Below are positions 17,722 through 28,600 of a DNA stretch of 64,000 nucleotides, in pieces. Both the position numbers and the translations under genes were made by a program. Each line of letters begins with the position of its first letter. Position 1 is the first letter of the stretch. The notes under the pieces were generated by a model. The model was not told where the DNA came from and searched no databases. It was given only the letters and a program-made list of their open reading frames with translations. The DNA lies in contig CAWGYT010000009.1 in assembly GCA_963826795.1 (NCBI GenBank), positions 434,001-498,000 on the forward strand. The letters run 5' to 3'. Source of the stretch: CAWGYT01 sp963826795 (lineage in GTDB: Bacteria; Planctomycetota; Planctomycetia; Pirellulales; Pirellulaceae).

Positions 17722-20650
17722 ACGAATTCGTTGGTATTGAGCAGCACCAAACACAATTCGGCCAGCCCCCGAGTCTGCGCCGACACGTGCCACGGTTTGC
17801 AGTCCGGCACAAAGTCGTCGGCTACTTCCAACCGCTCAACGAATTCAAAAGGCTCGCCGTTCATCTCTTCGATTGCCTGCCGCACCACGCTTCGCGGCAA
17901 GGTCTCGGGTTCGATCGTCAACCGCTGGTGACGATCCGTCATCCGCCGCCAATGCTCCCGACACGCATCGAGTTCGAGGCCGGTCGGTTCGCGCGAAAAG
18001 CACAATTGAAACACGCGCCGAAGGGTGGCGGTTTCCGTCGCCCTGTCCGAGCTCGCGTCCGTGACGTCTTGGTAGGCCACGTCCCGTTGCAGGCGTTGTG
18101 CCAAGGCGACGGCCCGGTCGAACACCTGGGGACTGTTGATCAGGGTCAACGCCTGCGGCGCCACGATTGACGTCTCGCGCCGCTCACACGACTTATCGGA
18201 TGACGGCTGGTTGAAAACCTCCATCCATGGATCGCGGAGGCCACGAATGCGAACGGCATAGACGCTGCGACGGTGCCGCTGCGCGGGCCAGGGCGAGGGC
18301 TGGTAGGCGGGCGCGAAGGTGCCCATGATTTGTCGCGGTTGCAGCGCGACGTCGGGATTCAGTTCCGGTCGGACAGGAAGTCCCCCGAACTCGCAATTCA
18401 GTTCCCCCGTCACGCTCAGCATCGCGTCTCGCAATTCCTCCGCCGCCAGGCGCCGCGGCAGGAAACGCGCATAGCGGCCGGCACCCTCTTCACTTGCCGG
18501 CGCGTCGTCACGTCGGTACTGTGAGGCGCGTGCGTAGGTGTCCGACAGCATGATCACGCGGTGCAGTTGTTTTAGCGATCCGCCTTGCTGCCGAAACGTC
18601 GACGCCAGCCAATCCAGCAGTTCCGGGTGCGAGGGCCGGGCGCCCGAGACTCCGAAATTGTTGGACGTCGGAACCAGACCGACACCAAAGTGCCATTGCC
18701 AAATCCGATTGACGATGACGCGTGAGGTCAAAGGATTGTCCAGGTCGGCAATCCAGCGTGCCAGCGCCAAGCGCCGTCCGGCAAGCGTCTCGGGGATTTC
18801 GGCGGGACGAAACCAATCGGTCCATTCCAAACAGCTCAGCGCGCCGGGCGCACGGAGTCCCCTGGCGCAAACGGATCGCCGCCGATCAGAATCGCGGTCT
18901 CCTCACGCTGTCCGTCGGCGGGGTCGACGGGCAGATCCAAGCGTTTTTGGACCGAGCGCAGCGGGCGGGTCGTGCCGCTATAGACCGAAAACGCGAGCGG
19001 TCGAAAACGGTCCAACTCCCAACGATGTCGCTCCAGGTTCTTCGACGCGATTCGCTGGAGTCCGAAGTCCTCGGTGGTCAAACCCAGGTGCCGGGGAACG
19101 ATCTGATCCTCTGAGACGCCCTGACGTCGTAATTCCTGAGGTGACGCATGGGCACGCCCTCGCTCCGCATACCAGCGACGCGCCGCCTCCGCGTGCTTGG
19201 CATCAATGCGTGCCAGCTCGTTCTCGAACCGCTCGATCCGCTGCTCAAGGTACGCCTTCTCTTGCGGAAAGCCAGCCAAGTTCTCCGTCGCTTGGAACGG
19301 CGCCGGGCGTTCGGCGAACTGAGTCGTCGCAAAAACCGCCTGCATCGCGTAGTAGTCGCGTGTTGGGATGGGATCGAATTTATGGTCGTGGCACCGACAA
19401 CACTGCAGCGGCTGAGCGAGAAATACCTGGCCGACGCTGTCCGTCACGTCATCCAAGAACTGTTGGCGAGTGATCCGGGCGACACTCATCGCCGTTTGTT
19501 CCCAGGGGCCCATCCGCAAAAACCCGACGGCCACGAGATGGTCGGTTTGGCTCGGATCCAGTTCGTCGCCGGCCAGTTGCTGCACGACAAACCGCGAATA
19601 GGGCAAATCCGCATTGAACGCCCGAATGACGTAATCCCGGTAGCGCCACGCATTGGGACGTTCGAAATCGTTGGCCAACCCGGCGGTATCGGCATACCGC
19701 GTCAAATCCAACCAGTGGCGTGCCATCTGTTCGCCGTAGTGCGGACTCGCCAGCAGTCGATCGACCAACCCCGCGAACGCCGCGACGTCCGGGCGTGGAT
19801 CCCCGACGAAGGCCGCGACCTCTTCGGGCGAGGGCGGAAGTCCAAGCAAGTCGAACGTGGCCCGCCGGATCAGCGTCACGCGGTCCGCACGTGAGGCGGG
19901 CTGGATCGCCGATCGCTGCAGGGCTTCGTTAATGAACGCATCGACCGGCGAAGCCGAGCCATTCGCGCCCGAGTCATTCGCTCCCGATACATCCAAACGA
20001 GCGATTCGGCCGGGAATCGCCGGCTCGATCACGCGTTGATACGCCCAAAGGTCCGCCGGATCGTACCGGCGTTCGTCCCAGGCGGAGGTCAACCCAGGGC
20101 GTGTGGCCACGGTAATCCCGGACGCGTCGGCGCGAGCTGCCTCGGTCAGTGCCTGAAACCGATCCGGATCGGGCCAAGGCGCGCCGGCCCGAATCCAGTC
20201 GGCCAGCCAGCCCACTTGGTCTTCCGTCAGACGATCCGCTTCCTTGGGCGGCATCTGCAACTCATCGTTGTCCCAACGAACCGCCTGCCAGAGTCGACTG
20301 CTGGCGGGGTCGCCTGCCTGCCAGAGCGGCTCGCCCGATTCTCCGCCGGCGGCTCGGCCCTGCGGCGTCTTCAGGTCCAGTCCGCCGCCCAGTTCCCCCG
20401 GATCGTCACCATGGCAGGCGTAGCATTTGGCCGCCAACAAGGGCTCGATCTGCGTCACCAACAATCGCTCCGCATCGGATCGTGCAAGCACTCCGTCCGC
20501 CCGCGCAGCACGGCCCGCCGACGCGGCAACGGCCAGGAGGATCATCAGACGCAGGAGCGGCAAGTTCACCGGATTTCGCTCGGGAGGGTGGCGTGGGTTT
20601 GGCGTGGACTTCGCGTTATGATAACCCAAGCCAAATGGCATTTCATGCAT
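17709..20650 (-). CDS. PSCyt1-DUF1549-DUF1553 protein, frameshifted
   Basis: About 979 residues after repair. Start candidates are ATG 20650 and GTG 20569; the latter better fits a signal peptide (NLPLLRLMILLAVAASAG). In order: PSCyt1 cytochrome-like domain with the haem-type motif CYACH, DUF1549 with RRATFDLLGLPPSPEE and a second CxxCH (CCRCHDHKFDPIP), a short coiled coil, and DUF1553 (NRIWQWHFGVGLVPTSNNFG onward). DUF1553 lies in another frame; removing one dinucleotide at GCGCGC 18839-18844 makes the join. These proteins are a planctomycete speciality, thought to be periplasmic or extracellular, of unknown function. Usually encoded with DUF1501, but here divergent from an NHL gene. Confidence 0.85.
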
Positions 20651-20676
20651 GACCTTGGGCCCGAAGTGAGTGGACG

Positions 20677-21804
20677 ATGTTTTTTTCGAGGATCCGTTCG
20701 GGGCGGACTGGCTTCGTCCTGCTGCTCGCCGTGTTGCTTGGGAATGGAAGACCGCCTGCCCGCGTCAACGCGAGTGACGCGCGAATCGAGACGATCTTGG
20801 GCACAGGTCAATCCGAGCCCGGTCCGCTGGGCCAACCGCTGGCGACCAACGTGGGCAATCCGTTCGGCGTGGAGATCGGCCCCGACGGTGGACTCTATGT
20901 TTGCGAGGTCAGCAACCATCGCCTCTGGCGTCTCGCGCGGAATGAGGGCCGCTTGACCATCGTCGCCGGCAGCGGGCAGGCCGGCTACTCGGGAGATGGC
21001 GGCCCCGCCGTCGAGGCGTTGATGCGCGAGCCGTACGAAGTGCGATTCGATCGCGACGGCAACCTGTATGTAGTCGAAATGCAGAACCACGTCGTGCGCA
21101 AAATTGATCGCCGGGGAATCATCTCGACGGTCGCGGGAACGGGCCAGGCGGGTTTCAGCGGCGACGGTGGGCCGGCGGTCCAGGCCACGTTGAATCAACC
21201 GCACAGCATTGCCTTGGACGACCGCGGCCAGCTGTTCATCGCGGACATTGGAAATCATCGGATTCGCGCCGTCGATTTGCGAACCGGGACGATCACCACG
21301 CTGGCGGGCAACGGTGAAAAGCAATTGCCGGTCGCCGGCGAGACGGCGCGGGGTCGCCCCGTGCTTGGACCCCGAGCCTTATTTGTGACGGACCGGACGT
21401 TGTGGGTGGCGCTGCGCGAAGGCCACTCGCTCTGGCGCCTGGATTTGGACGAAGGCAGCTGGCAGCCGGTCGCCGGGAGCGGACAGCGCGGCTACTCGGG
21501 CGATGGAGGCCCCGCGTTGGCGGCAACGCTGAATGGCCCCAAAGGGGTTGCGATCGGACCCGCGGGCGACGTGTTCCTCGCCGACACCGAAAATCAAGTC
21601 ATCCGGCAGATCGATCGCCAGACGGGCATCATCACGACCCTTGCCGGAAGTGGCCCGGAGCAACGGGGATCCGCGGGCGACGGAGGACCCGCGCGGGCCG
21701 CTCAACTCAATCGCCCGCATGGCATCTGCGTCGATGCACAAGGTCACATCATTATCGGCGACAGTGAAAACCATCGTGTGCGCGAGGTGAACCGAGCGCC
21801 ATGA
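20677..21804 (+). CDS. Secreted NHL-repeat beta-propeller protein
   Basis: A 375-residue protein with a signal peptide (FVLLLAVLLGNG). It contains about six NHL-type blades: repeated units of the form GTGQAGFSGDGGPA, then PxSIALDDRGQLFIAD, then NHRIRAVD. Blades of this type form propellers that bind partners or carbohydrate; some are lyases, but no catalytic residues are evident. It starts 26 bp from the divergent DUF1549/1553 gene and its stop overlaps the next ATG by 4 bp (ATGA), so it is co-transcribed with the tRNA-modification fusion. The functional link between the two is not obvious. Confidence 0.85.
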   Translation: MFFSRIRSGRTGFVLLLAVLLGNGRPPARVNASDARIETILGTGQSEPGPLGQPLATNVGNPFGVEIGPDGGLYVCEVSNHRLWRLARNEGRLTIVAGSGQAGYSGDGGPAVEALMREPYEVRFDRDGNLYVVEMQNHVVRKIDRRGIISTVAGTGQAGFSGDGGPAVQATLNQPHSIALDDRGQLFIADIGNHRIRAVDLRTGTITTLAGNGEKQLPVAGETARGRPVLGPRALFVTDRTLWVALREGHSLWRLDLDEGSWQPVAGSGQRGYSGDGGPALAATLNGPKGVAIGPAGDVFLADTENQVIRQIDRQTGIITTLAGSGPEQRGSAGDGGPARAAQLNRPHGICVDAQGHIIIGDSENHRVREVNRAP

Positions 21805-23615
21805 CCGAGAGCGTGTTGCCCATCAAGAATATCGCCGCGTATCAGTTCGTCGACCTCGATCGACTTACGGAACGCCGAAAGCGGCTGCGGGCGCGCGGAC
21901 GCGAGCTTGACCTGCGCGGCACAATTCTCTTGAGTCGCGAGGGGATCAACCTTTTTCTGGCCGGGCGACCCGAGTCAATCGACCTCTTTCTCGACGAGCT
22001 GCGGCAGGAGGCACGGTTCGCGGAGCTCGAGCCCAAGGTAAGTTTCAGCGACCGTGTGCCCTTTCGCCGGCTGCTGGTCAAGATCAAGCGCGAAATCATC
22101 TCGTTCGACATTCCGGACATTCGACCGGCCGATCATCCCGCTCCCAAATTGGCGCCGCACGTTCTCAAGCAGTGGTTGGATCAAGGAAAGCCGATCACGC
22201 TGCTGGATGTCCGCAATCAGTATGAAGTCAAGTTGGGCACATTTGACCAGGCCATCCCGATTGGGATCGATCATTTTCGTGACTTTCCCGCGAAAGTGTC
22301 GACCTTGCCTGAAGATCTCAAACAGCGCCCCGTGGTGATGTTCTGTACCGGCGGGATCCGTTGCGAGAAGGCCGGGCCCTACATGCAGCGCGCGGGATTC
22401 GAGCACGTTTATCAATTGGACGGAGGCATCCTGAAGTACTTCGAAGAATGTGGGGGCGAGCACTATCGAGGCGAGTGCTTCGTGTTCGACCAACGCGTCG
22501 CCTTGAACGCGGCCTTGGAGGAAACCGAGACCACGATGTGCTTCGCTTGTCAGGCCCCGCTGACCGCCAACGATCAGGCCTCGCCCTGGTATGTCCTCGG
22601 CAAGTCGTGCCCGTTCTGCTACCAATCGCCCGACGAGACGATGCAGCAGACGATCGAACGACGGCAGGCCTCGTTGCGACAGCATGTGACGCCCTTGCCC
22701 GGCAGCATCCCCTACGAGAATCGGCGCCCGATGACGGTTCCGCAGCGGTGCCACGGTCTGAGCGTCTGGCACTTGATTACCGAACTTCACCCGCACGCCG
22801 ATCCGGCCCAGTGGCATGAGGCGATTGCCCACGGGCGACTGCAACGCGGCGGATGTCCGGTGACGGCGGAAACCGTGGTCGCCGCAGGTGAGCGAATTGA
22901 AAATGTGATTCCCTCCACAGTCGAACCTGACGTCAATGCCAACATCGAGATCCTGCATGAGGACGAGATGTTGATCGTTGTCAACAAGCCCGCACCGCTG
23001 CCGATGCATCCCTGCGGCCGGTTCAACCGCAACACGCTGATTTCGATTCTCGACCAGGTCTACCACCCGTTCCGACTCCGAGTCGCTCATCGCTTGGATG
23101 CCAACACGACGGGCGTTGTGGCCCTTTCCCGCAGCCGTCCGATCGCGCGCCTGGTTCAACCGCAGTTTGAGCGAGGCGAAGTGTCCAAGCGATACCTGGC
23201 CCGCGTTGTCGGCCATCCAGAATGGGAGGAGTATATCTGCACCGCCGCGATCGGTGACCAACCACGACCGCTCGGTCGCCGCGAAGTTTCGCCCGAAGGC
23301 CAGATCGCGCGAACCGAGTTTCACGTGCTTCGCCGCGACGCCGATCAAACCGCGTTGCTCGAGGTTCGTCCGCTTACCGGGCGGACCAATCAGATCCGGC
23401 TGCATCTGGCGCACCTCGGATTCCCGATTCAGGGAGACCCGCTCTACGGACCACGTGCGGTCGAATCCGACGGCTCACCCGTTGCCCAATCGCTGCCGAC
23501 GCTTGGGCCTACCGATCCGCCGCTCTGCCTGCACGCATGGCAACTGGCGTTTCGGCATCCGGCGGACGACAAGCCCGTCCGCTTCACGGCCCCGCGACCG
23601 GCCTGGAGCGTCTGA
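21801..23615 (+). CDS. TrhO rhodanese-type tRNA hydroxylase fused to RluA pseudouridine synthase
   Basis: A 604-residue two-enzyme fusion. Residues 1-275 match TrhO/YceA (UPF0176): the acylphosphatase-like N-domain, rhodanese domain with active-site loop FCTGGIRCEKA near 190, and the Cys-rich tail CFACQAPL...CPFC. TrhO makes 5-hydroxyuridine at tRNA position 34 using oxygen. Residues about 310-375 resemble an S4-like RNA-binding region. Residues 375-600 are an RluA-family pseudouridine synthase with the catalytic Asp in HRLDANTTGV and RTNQIRLHLAHLG near the end. Both active sites look complete, suggesting one protein that carries out two uridine modifications. Coupled to the upstream NHL gene by a 4-bp overlap. 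Confidence 0.9.
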   Translation: MTESVLPIKNIAAYQFVDLDRLTERRKRLRARGRELDLRGTILLSREGINLFLAGRPESIDLFLDELRQEARFAELEPKVSFSDRVPFRRLLVKIKREIISFDIPDIRPADHPAPKLAPHVLKQWLDQGKPITLLDVRNQYEVKLGTFDQAIPIGIDHFRDFPAKVSTLPEDLKQRPVVMFCTGGIRCEKAGPYMQRAGFEHVYQLDGGILKYFEECGGEHYRGECFVFDQRVALNAALEETETTMCFACQAPLTANDQASPWYVLGKSCPFCYQSPDETMQQTIERRQASLRQHVTPLPGSIPYENRRPMTVPQRCHGLSVWHLITELHPHADPAQWHEAIAHGRLQRGGCPVTAETVVAAGERIENVIPSTVEPDVNANIEILHEDEMLIVVNKPAPLPMHPCGRFNRNTLISILDQVYHPFRLRVAHRLDANTTGVVALSRSRPIARLVQPQFERGEVSKRYLARVVGHPEWEEYICTAAIGDQPRPLGRREVSPEGQIARTEFHVLRRDADQTALLEVRPLTGRTNQIRLHLAHLGFPIQGDPLYGPRAVESDGSPVAQSLPTLGPTDPPLCLHAWQLAFRHPADDKPVRFTAPRPAWSV

Positions 23616-23654
23616 CCGGACGCGAGTCGGTGGCCGAATGCGAGCGAGCGCGAG

Positions 23655-23674
23655 GTTGGCCTTGGGCGGCCAAC
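23655..23674. terminator. Hairpin between convergent genes
   Basis: GTTGGCC-TTGGGC-GGCCAAC forms a 7-bp stem between the stop codons of the TrhO-RluA fusion (+) and the FAD oxidoreductase (-). There is no U-run on either strand, so a terminator role is only a guess from position. Confidence 0.35.
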
Positions 23675-25323
23675 TACCGCGCATCCGTCGCGACCAGGAC
23701 TTGGCCGTCGGCCAGAAGTCGCGCTCGAAGTACCGGATAGGGCAGATCCTGAGCCGTTTCCTGACGCTCGATCGCCAGCATCGCGGCGGTCGCGGCGGAT
23801 TGGCCCAGAATCATGAACACCGGTTCCATGCGGATCGAACCGTAGGCGATGTGCGACGCGGATAGGCAAACGGGAACGAGCAGATTCGCGACCTCCCCCT
23901 GCTGCGGGATGATGGCTCGGTAACTGATCCGATACGGCCCGCCGGGCGAGACTTGCACATCGCCTTCGTTCGCCGCGGTGCCGTCGGGCTTGACGTAACG
24001 TTGGACGTTGTGCGAGTCCATGTTGTAGCTGCCCAGGCCGATCGAATCGTCCACTTGGCGGATGCGACGACAATCGTGCTCGGTCATCACGTAACCGCCG
24101 ACCATGCGTCGCGATTCGCGAATGTACAGCAGATGCGGCCAGTGCCCGTTATCGACAAATTCATCGCCCGCCAAGCCCCAGCGGGCCATCTGTTGCCGAA
24201 TCGACAGGGGGACCCGAGGATGGTTGGCGAGGGTCCACATGAAACCTTGCTGATACGACAGGTGGTCCGCCACAATCCGCGCCCGCTCAACGTAGCTCGC
24301 CTCCGGATAGTCGTAGTTCATCCCAATGTTGTCCGTCGAAAAGGCGCCCAGATTATTGGTGTCCGACTTGCCGTTGGGCATCATGTCCGGGCTCATCGGA
24401 AACCTCAGATCCCCGGCTTCAAAAATTCGAAACAGCAGCTCGTACCGCGCCTCGTCGTAGTCCGCGGGCTTCGGAAACGGCACTCGATTCTCAGGCACCG
24501 TCGTCATGCACATGCGATAGCAATATGCCTGAATCCGGTGGTCGCCCTGACCGTCCTCACCCGGGTCATCCGGATGCACGCCCCAGACCAATCCGCTGGA
24601 CGGATCGCCGGGCGTCACGAAGGGGTCGACCGGTTTCAGAAAACGATGGTTGTAAAGGTTCAGGGTTTTCTGAACGCCGTTCAGCATCTCGCGGTACTGC
24701 GCATTCGATTCCCTCCCGACCGTGTAGGAGACGCCCGCGGCGGCCATCAAGTCGCCCTCGTAGGTCGCATCGACGAACATCCGTCCGCGATACAGTTCGC
24801 CCGACTCCATGCGGAGGGAGGTGAGCCGATTCGCTTCACGCTGGACGCCGTTCAGCCGGTCCAGCCGCTGGCCCGTGGCAACCTCGACCGCCGACTCGCC
24901 CAACATCTGCCGCACGACAGCGGTCGCGACGTGCGGTTCGAAGGTCCACATCGCATCGTCGGCCGGCCGGTAGCGCGCGTACTGCTCGGGGCGCTCGTAC
25001 CGCCAGGCCTCGGGGCGGCCATAGTGCCGCTTGATCCGCTGATAGAACTCACGGGCCAAGCCGCCGATGAGCCGCTTGTCTCCCGTGTCGGTGAATCCCA
25101 GCCCACTGGTCGTCAGACCCCCGAGGTAGGGCGTCGGCTCGATCAGCACGACGCGACCGCCCATCCGAGCCCCTTGCAGAGCCGCCGTGACTCCGGCCGA
25201 CGTCCCGCCGTAAACGACCAAATCGTATTCGCCCTGCGCTGCCGCCGAGCCGTTCATCCGGAGGATTACCAGGCCACTGAGCAACGCCGTCTTGGCAAGA
25301 TGGAGAAAGGTGAGTCTCGTCAT
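23674..25323 (-). CDS. Secreted FAD-dependent oxidoreductase (FAD_oxidored family)
   Basis: About 549 residues from ATG 25323 (MTRLTFLHLAKTALLSG, a signal peptide). The mature protein begins with the dinucleotide-binding fold YDLVVYGGTSAGVTAALQGARMGG, and continues with EPTPYLGGLTTSGLG, FVDATYEGDLMAAAG and, near the end, GQSAATAAMLA, all hallmarks of PF12831 flavoproteins. Planctomycetes encode many exported relatives with poorly known substrates, often linked to polysaccharide breakdown. It stands alone here, convergent with the TrhO-RluA gene. The flavin-binding residues look intact. Confidence 0.85.
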   Translation of the reverse strand: MTRLTFLHLAKTALLSGLVILRMNGSAAAQGEYDLVVYGGTSAGVTAALQGARMGGRVVLIEPTPYLGGLTTSGLGFTDTGDKRLIGGLAREFYQRIKRHYGRPEAWRYERPEQYARYRPADDAMWTFEPHVATAVVRQMLGESAVEVATGQRLDRLNGVQREANRLTSLRMESGELYRGRMFVDATYEGDLMAAAGVSYTVGRESNAQYREMLNGVQKTLNLYNHRFLKPVDPFVTPGDPSSGLVWGVHPDDPGEDGQGDHRIQAYCYRMCMTTVPENRVPFPKPADYDEARYELLFRIFEAGDLRFPMSPDMMPNGKSDTNNLGAFSTDNIGMNYDYPEASYVERARIVADHLSYQQGFMWTLANHPRVPLSIRQQMARWGLAGDEFVDNGHWPHLLYIRESRRMVGGYVMTEHDCRRIRQVDDSIGLGSYNMDSHNVQRYVKPDGTAANEGDVQVSPGGPYRISYRAIIPQQGEVANLLVPVCLSASHIAYGSIRMEPVFMILGQSAATAAMLAIERQETAQDLPYPVLRARLLADGQVLVATDAR

Positions 25324-25633
25324 CTCGTCCCCCGCGAAGTATGGTGCCGTGCCCAAATTGGATCCGTTTGCGAGATTTCACGCCCCAGGATAGCACGCTC
25401 CGCTACGGGGCGAAGCGCCCGCCCAAAGGTAATCGGGCGACCGTCGACAGGCGACCCGGAAATGGGCCAGCGTTAATCCTTTTGGTGGAGAGCGAACCGC
25501 CTTGAGGTGTCTCAAATCCGGAACCGATCGCTCGCATTGCGAAGCATTTGATTCCCCGCGTGGGGTGGAATCACTAGAATAGTGGAAGCAGACAAAGCGG
25601 GCTTTGTCTGGACATTGGCAAAGGGCGGATCCC

Positions 25634-28600
25634 ATGAAAACTCGTAATCGAAACCGGTCAGTGCGTGTCAGTAAAGCGCGCGGACTGAGACTTGAGTCGC
25701 TCGAATTCCGCCGCTTGCTGGCAGGCGACACAACCATCCTGGTCGCGGACGAGTTCACGGTGCGTCAGAACAGCGGGCCCGGGGAAATGGACGTCCTGGC
25801 CAACGACCTGTTTGCCGACGATTACCCCGGGGCGCGGCAGATCACGGCGGTCAGTTTTGGCAGCGAGGGGGGGCGGATCGAGATTGGACCGGACCACACG
25901 TCGCTGGTCTATGCGCCGCCAGCGGACTTTTCGGGCACCGAAACGTTCAGCTATTTTGTCGACGGCCAGCTGCTGACGACGGTTTCAGTCGAGATCACGT
26001 CGCCCCTGCGGCCCGATAATTTCCGGATTCCGCCGGACGGTCAACCGCACCGGCTGAATCTGTTAGCGAATGATCCCTTTTGGGCAGGCTACGAGGGGCC
26101 GCGCAAGATCTCGTTGGTCAGCGTGACCAGCGGGTTGGGTGAAGTCGAGATCGCCGATGACGGAAACGCAGCGATCTACCGCCCGGATCCTCTCTCGGCG
26201 GGGCAAGAACAGTTCGTCTACATCGTTGATGAGCGGTACGCCGCACGGGTCACGATCGAGATCCCCGAGACGCTGCGGGCGGATGACTTCGAGATCCTCC
26301 AAAACGCGAGCGATGAGCGGCTGACGGTCTTGGCCAACGATCCGTTTTGGACAGGCTATGCTGGGGCCAAGCAGATCACGTATGTCAGTCCCTCTCGAAG
26401 TGAATCGGGAGCCGCGATCACGATTGCCGGCGATGGCCGCGCGCTGGTTTATTCGCCGGCCGCGGATTTCACGGGCTACGACAGCTTCTGGTATGCCGTC
26501 GACGGTCGCTTCGAAGCCAATGTTTCGGTCTACGTCGTCAAACCCGCCCAGGACGATTACTTTGAGATCGACACCAACAGCACGGACCATCCGCTGCAAG
26601 TGACCGGCAACGATCAGTACTGGAGCGTTCGCCGTCAGACCTATGTGGACGTCGTCCAGCGGGTCACGTCCGTCGAACCAACGGAGGCCGGCGGAACCGT
26701 CTCGATCGGGCCGGACGGCCAGTCGATTGCCTACACGCCGCCAGCCGATTTCAGTGGCACGGATACGTTCACCTACCGCGCCGATGGGCGATATCCGGCC
26801 CGCGTGACCGTCCAGGTGACCCGTCCCGTTCGGAATGACTACTTGAGCGTCTTCCAGGACACGCCTGCCCAGCGGCTACCGGTGCTTCAGAATGATTTTG
26901 TCGGCAACGGATACACCGGCCCCAAGCAGTTGAGCGGCCTGAGCGAGAGCCAACAAGGGGCGCAGCTGCAGCTGGACGGATCCGCCGTGCGATACACGCC
27001 TCCCGCAGGATACACCGGAGGCGACTACTTCACGTACGTTGTCGACGGCGAGCTGGAGGCGGAAGTCCGACTGAGCGTCGTCCCGCTGGCCCAAAGCGAC
27101 TACTATTACTTTTGCTCGACCGGCGTTTCAAGCTACTCGCTGAATGTTCTGGCGAACGACCATTTTCGAGCGGGCTATCTCGGCCCCGGAAGAATTACGT
27201 CGGCGGCCGTTCAGGGCGAGGAAGGCGAGGTCACGATTACGTCGGATGGCCAGAGTCTCCAGTACCGGCCCGGTTCCCAGACGTGGGACCAGATCACGTA
27301 CACGGTCGATGGCAAGTACACGGCCGAGGTGTCGGTCTCGCGACAGAACCATCTGGCGTACGACCAATTCGTCGTGGATCAGAATGCGGACGCGACGACG
27401 CTCGATGTGCTGGCAAACGACTTCGACATCCGCTACGGCGATTGTCCCTCCAGCCGCTACACGGGTCTTCGGCGAATCACGGGAGTCAGCGGCAGTGACG
27501 AAGGAGGTACCGTCATCGTCAGCAGCGATGGCAAGACGGTGCTTTACGAGCCGCCGACGGATTTTTACGGCATGGATCGGTTTACGTACATCGTCGACGG
27601 GACAATGGAAGTCACCTCCAGTGTCAGCGTCGTCCGACGCGTGCGTGACGACCAGGTCCGCGTCGCGCCCGGCGAAGCGGATTCGCTGGCCGTGCTTGTC
27701 AACGATCTGTTCGGCGCCGATTACCAAGGAGCTCAACAGATCACCGACGTGACGGCGTCGCGGCTCGGCGCGACGGTTTCCATTTCCGCAGACGGACGCA
27801 GCCTCAGTTATTCGGCGCCGGCCGACGTGGCGGGCCATGACACGCTCACCTACACCGTCGACGGAAAACTAAAGGCGGAGGTTGACGTCATCGTGCAGGC
27901 CGACGGAACGAGTCTCTTTCCACAGTTCGAGTCGTCGGCCGAGTTCGAGCAATTTCTGATCGACGACGCCGTCTCGCGATACGAAGGATTGTTCGGCCAA
28001 CCGGCTTACTCGTATTTCCCTTATCCTCAAGAGGCAGATTTCGAATTTGGTGCACCGATCGCGGACGATGGCAGCCGTGACCATTCGGAAACCAACGTGC
28101 AAGTGGCCGGGATCGACGAAGCCGACATTGTCGAGTTTGATGCGGATTACGTGTACCAGTTAACGGGGAACGACCTTGTGATTCTGGATGCCTGGCCCGC
28201 GACCGAGTTGCACGAGGTAGGTCGCGCCGACATCGATGGCAATGCGGTGGGAATGTACCTCAGCGGCGATCGGCTCACGGTGATTTCCGAGCGCGTGAAG
28301 TTCGAGATCCCTCCGCTCGTGGCCGAGCCGTGGCTGGACGGGCCGCTGCTGGGCATTCCTGACGTGGCCGGTGATATCGCGCGGCCGGGGTTCTGGCTCC
28401 CTTACACGCCGCCCACGTACGAAACCATCGTCACGGTGTTCGACGTGAGCGATCGACACGTGCCGGCCCTCGTGCAGCAATCGACCCTCGAGGGGCGCTA
28501 CGTCCAATCCCGCGGAATCAGCGACTATGTCTACGTCGCGGTATCGAATCAGGCCGTCCCACCTCCGCCTCGTGTGATTCCCGATGAGGGCGCGGAGTCC

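Noticed and set aside
21975..23414. Long minus-strand frame (479 codons) opposite the TrhO-RluA gene
   Set aside because: High GC third positions keep antisense frames open; no domain similarity, and the plus-strand gene is fully conserved.
23953..25476. Plus-strand frame (507 codons) opposite the FAD oxidoreductase
   Set aside because: Antisense shadow with His/Arg/Val-rich composition; the minus-strand flavoprotein is clearly real.
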